Assembly: GCA_002428685.1 (NCBI GenBank)
Contig: DIXL01000028.1
Span: 1 to 6,876, forward strand
Source: Cloacimonetes bacterium UBA6081
GTDB lineage: Bacteria > Cloacimonadota > Cloacimonadia > Cloacimonadales > Cloacimonadaceae
DNA: 6,876 nt
Reading direction: 5' to 3'
Shown here piece by piece: positions 6,663 to 6,876 of this stretch. Position numbers and translations under genes: made by a program. The notes under the pieces were generated by a model. The model saw only the letters and a program-made list of their open reading frames with translations. It searched no databases and was not told where the DNA came from. Position 1 is the stretch's first letter, and each line of letters opens with the position of its first letter.

Positions 6663-6876
6663 ATGGCTTTTTTACCACCGAGATCACCGAATTCCAGCAC
6701 CCCAACATGGGTGGATACGCTTTCAAGTGTGGAGTCGTTTCAGCCTTCCCCAAGTTTAAATGTACCTCCCAATTTCAAGGCTGAAAGGACTACACACGAA
6801 ACATTGCCACTCGCTGTCCGTAGTCCATGTCGCCTCGCAAATATAGCATACCAGCCTTCCCCAAGTTTAAATGTAC
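6663..6876 (+). CDS. Possible partial gene running off the right edge
   Basis: From ATG 6663 a frame stays open for 71 codons to the window end. It has a good ribosome-binding site (AAGGGGAA, 6653-6660) overlapping the stop region of the phosphorylase gene, eight bases past its TAA, which would make it a third operon member. The product starts MAFLPPRSPN, is rich in Pro, Ser and Thr, and contains QPSPSLNV twice (residues 27-34 and 64-71), encoded by an exact DNA repeat. I recognise no domain. Exact conservation at the DNA level, overlapping inverted repeats and the odd composition make a non-coding interspersed repeat with a chance open frame at least as likely as a real gene. Confidence 0.3.
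   Translation, partial: MAFLPPRSPNSSTPTWVDTLSSVESFQPSPSLNVPPNFKAERTTHETLPLAVRSPCRLANIAYQPSPSLNV
6733..6791. repeat. Imperfect inverted repeat able to form a long hairpin
   Basis: The arms at 6733-6747 and 6777-6791 pair at 14 of 15 positions (AGTCGTTTCAGCCTT against AAGGCTGAAAGGACT), with a 29-base loop. The right arm overlaps a second perfect 7-base inverted repeat, GGACTAC (6787-6793) / GTAGTCC (6820-6826), so the two folds compete at 6787-6791. It begins 79 bases after the phosphorylase stop and could end or stabilise that transcript, but no T-run follows, so it is not a standard intrinsic terminator. The left arm includes the first bases of the 25-base direct repeat. Confidence 0.6.
6741..6765 (+). 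repeat. 25-base direct repeat, copy 1
   Basis: Identical over all 25 bases to 6852-6876. It begins CAGCCTTCCC and ends TTTAAATGTAC. The copies are 111 bases apart, an exact multiple of three, so both read the same in the open frame from 6663. Copy 2 ends exactly at the window edge, so the true repeat may be longer than 25 bases and more copies may follow. Confidence 0.9.
6852..6876 (+). repeat. 25-base direct repeat, copy 2 (cut by window end)
   Basis: Exact second copy of 6741-6765, truncated by the end of the window. Upstream of the shared part the two copies differ (TCGTTT before copy 1, GCATAC before copy 2), so the left boundary of the repeat is real at the CAG. The right boundary is unknown. 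Confidence 0.9.

Noticed and set aside
6741..6876. CRISPR-like array from the two 25-base copies
   Set aside because: There are only two copies, the 86-base gap between them is too long for a spacer, and both sit in one open frame with no cas gene nearby.

Overview
The window carries six protein-coding loci, all on the + strand, with no RNA gene, CRISPR array or transposase that I can see. It looks bacterial: Shine-Dalgarno sites precede four of the genes, an intact core metabolic gene is present, and base composition is moderately AT-rich. The style would fit an uncultured anaerobe such as a Cloacimonadota-like lineage, but that is only an impression and nothing here proves the taxon.

Left half (1-3976), an accessory or defence-like segment. 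A 146-base leader with a perfect TATAAT box and two small palindromes precedes a 573-residue SWIM zinc-finger protein (147-1868). After a 136-base gap, which has a TTGACA box lying inside an inverted repeat, comes a type II restriction-modification pair. The first gene (2005-3294) is a TSPPYW-type (N4-cytosine, beta-order) DNA methyltransferase whose C-terminal ~100 residues look like a staphylococcal-nuclease (SNase) fold with its catalytic residues lost. The second gene (3278-3976) overlaps it by 17 bases, starts at GTG and resembles MjaI-type restriction endonucleases. It is interrupted by one in-frame TAG at 3740-3742, exactly between the presumed catalytic Asp and the Q-x-K motif. The system therefore looks like a working or recently working methyltransferase next to a freshly broken (or read-through) nuclease.

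Middle (3977-4361), an AT-rich spacer of about 385 bases with small inverted repeats and no convincing gene.

Right half (4362-6654), a two-gene metabolic unit: a PhnE-like ABC transporter permease, then, 10 bases after its stop codon, a complete pyrimidine-nucleoside/thymidine phosphorylase. No ATPase or binding-protein partner of the permease is in the window. The pairing suggests uptake linked to nucleoside or phosphorylated-sugar salvage, but this is inference.

Right edge (6655-6876). An open frame with a good ribosome-binding site runs off the window. It contains an exact 25-base direct repeat, 111 bases apart and in the same codon phase, and overlapping inverted repeats. It could be a truncated repetitive gene or, at least as likely, a non-coding interspersed repeat.

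The most notable points are the methyltransferase with a dead SNase-like tail, the single amber codon splitting the nuclease active site, and the structured repeat at the right end.
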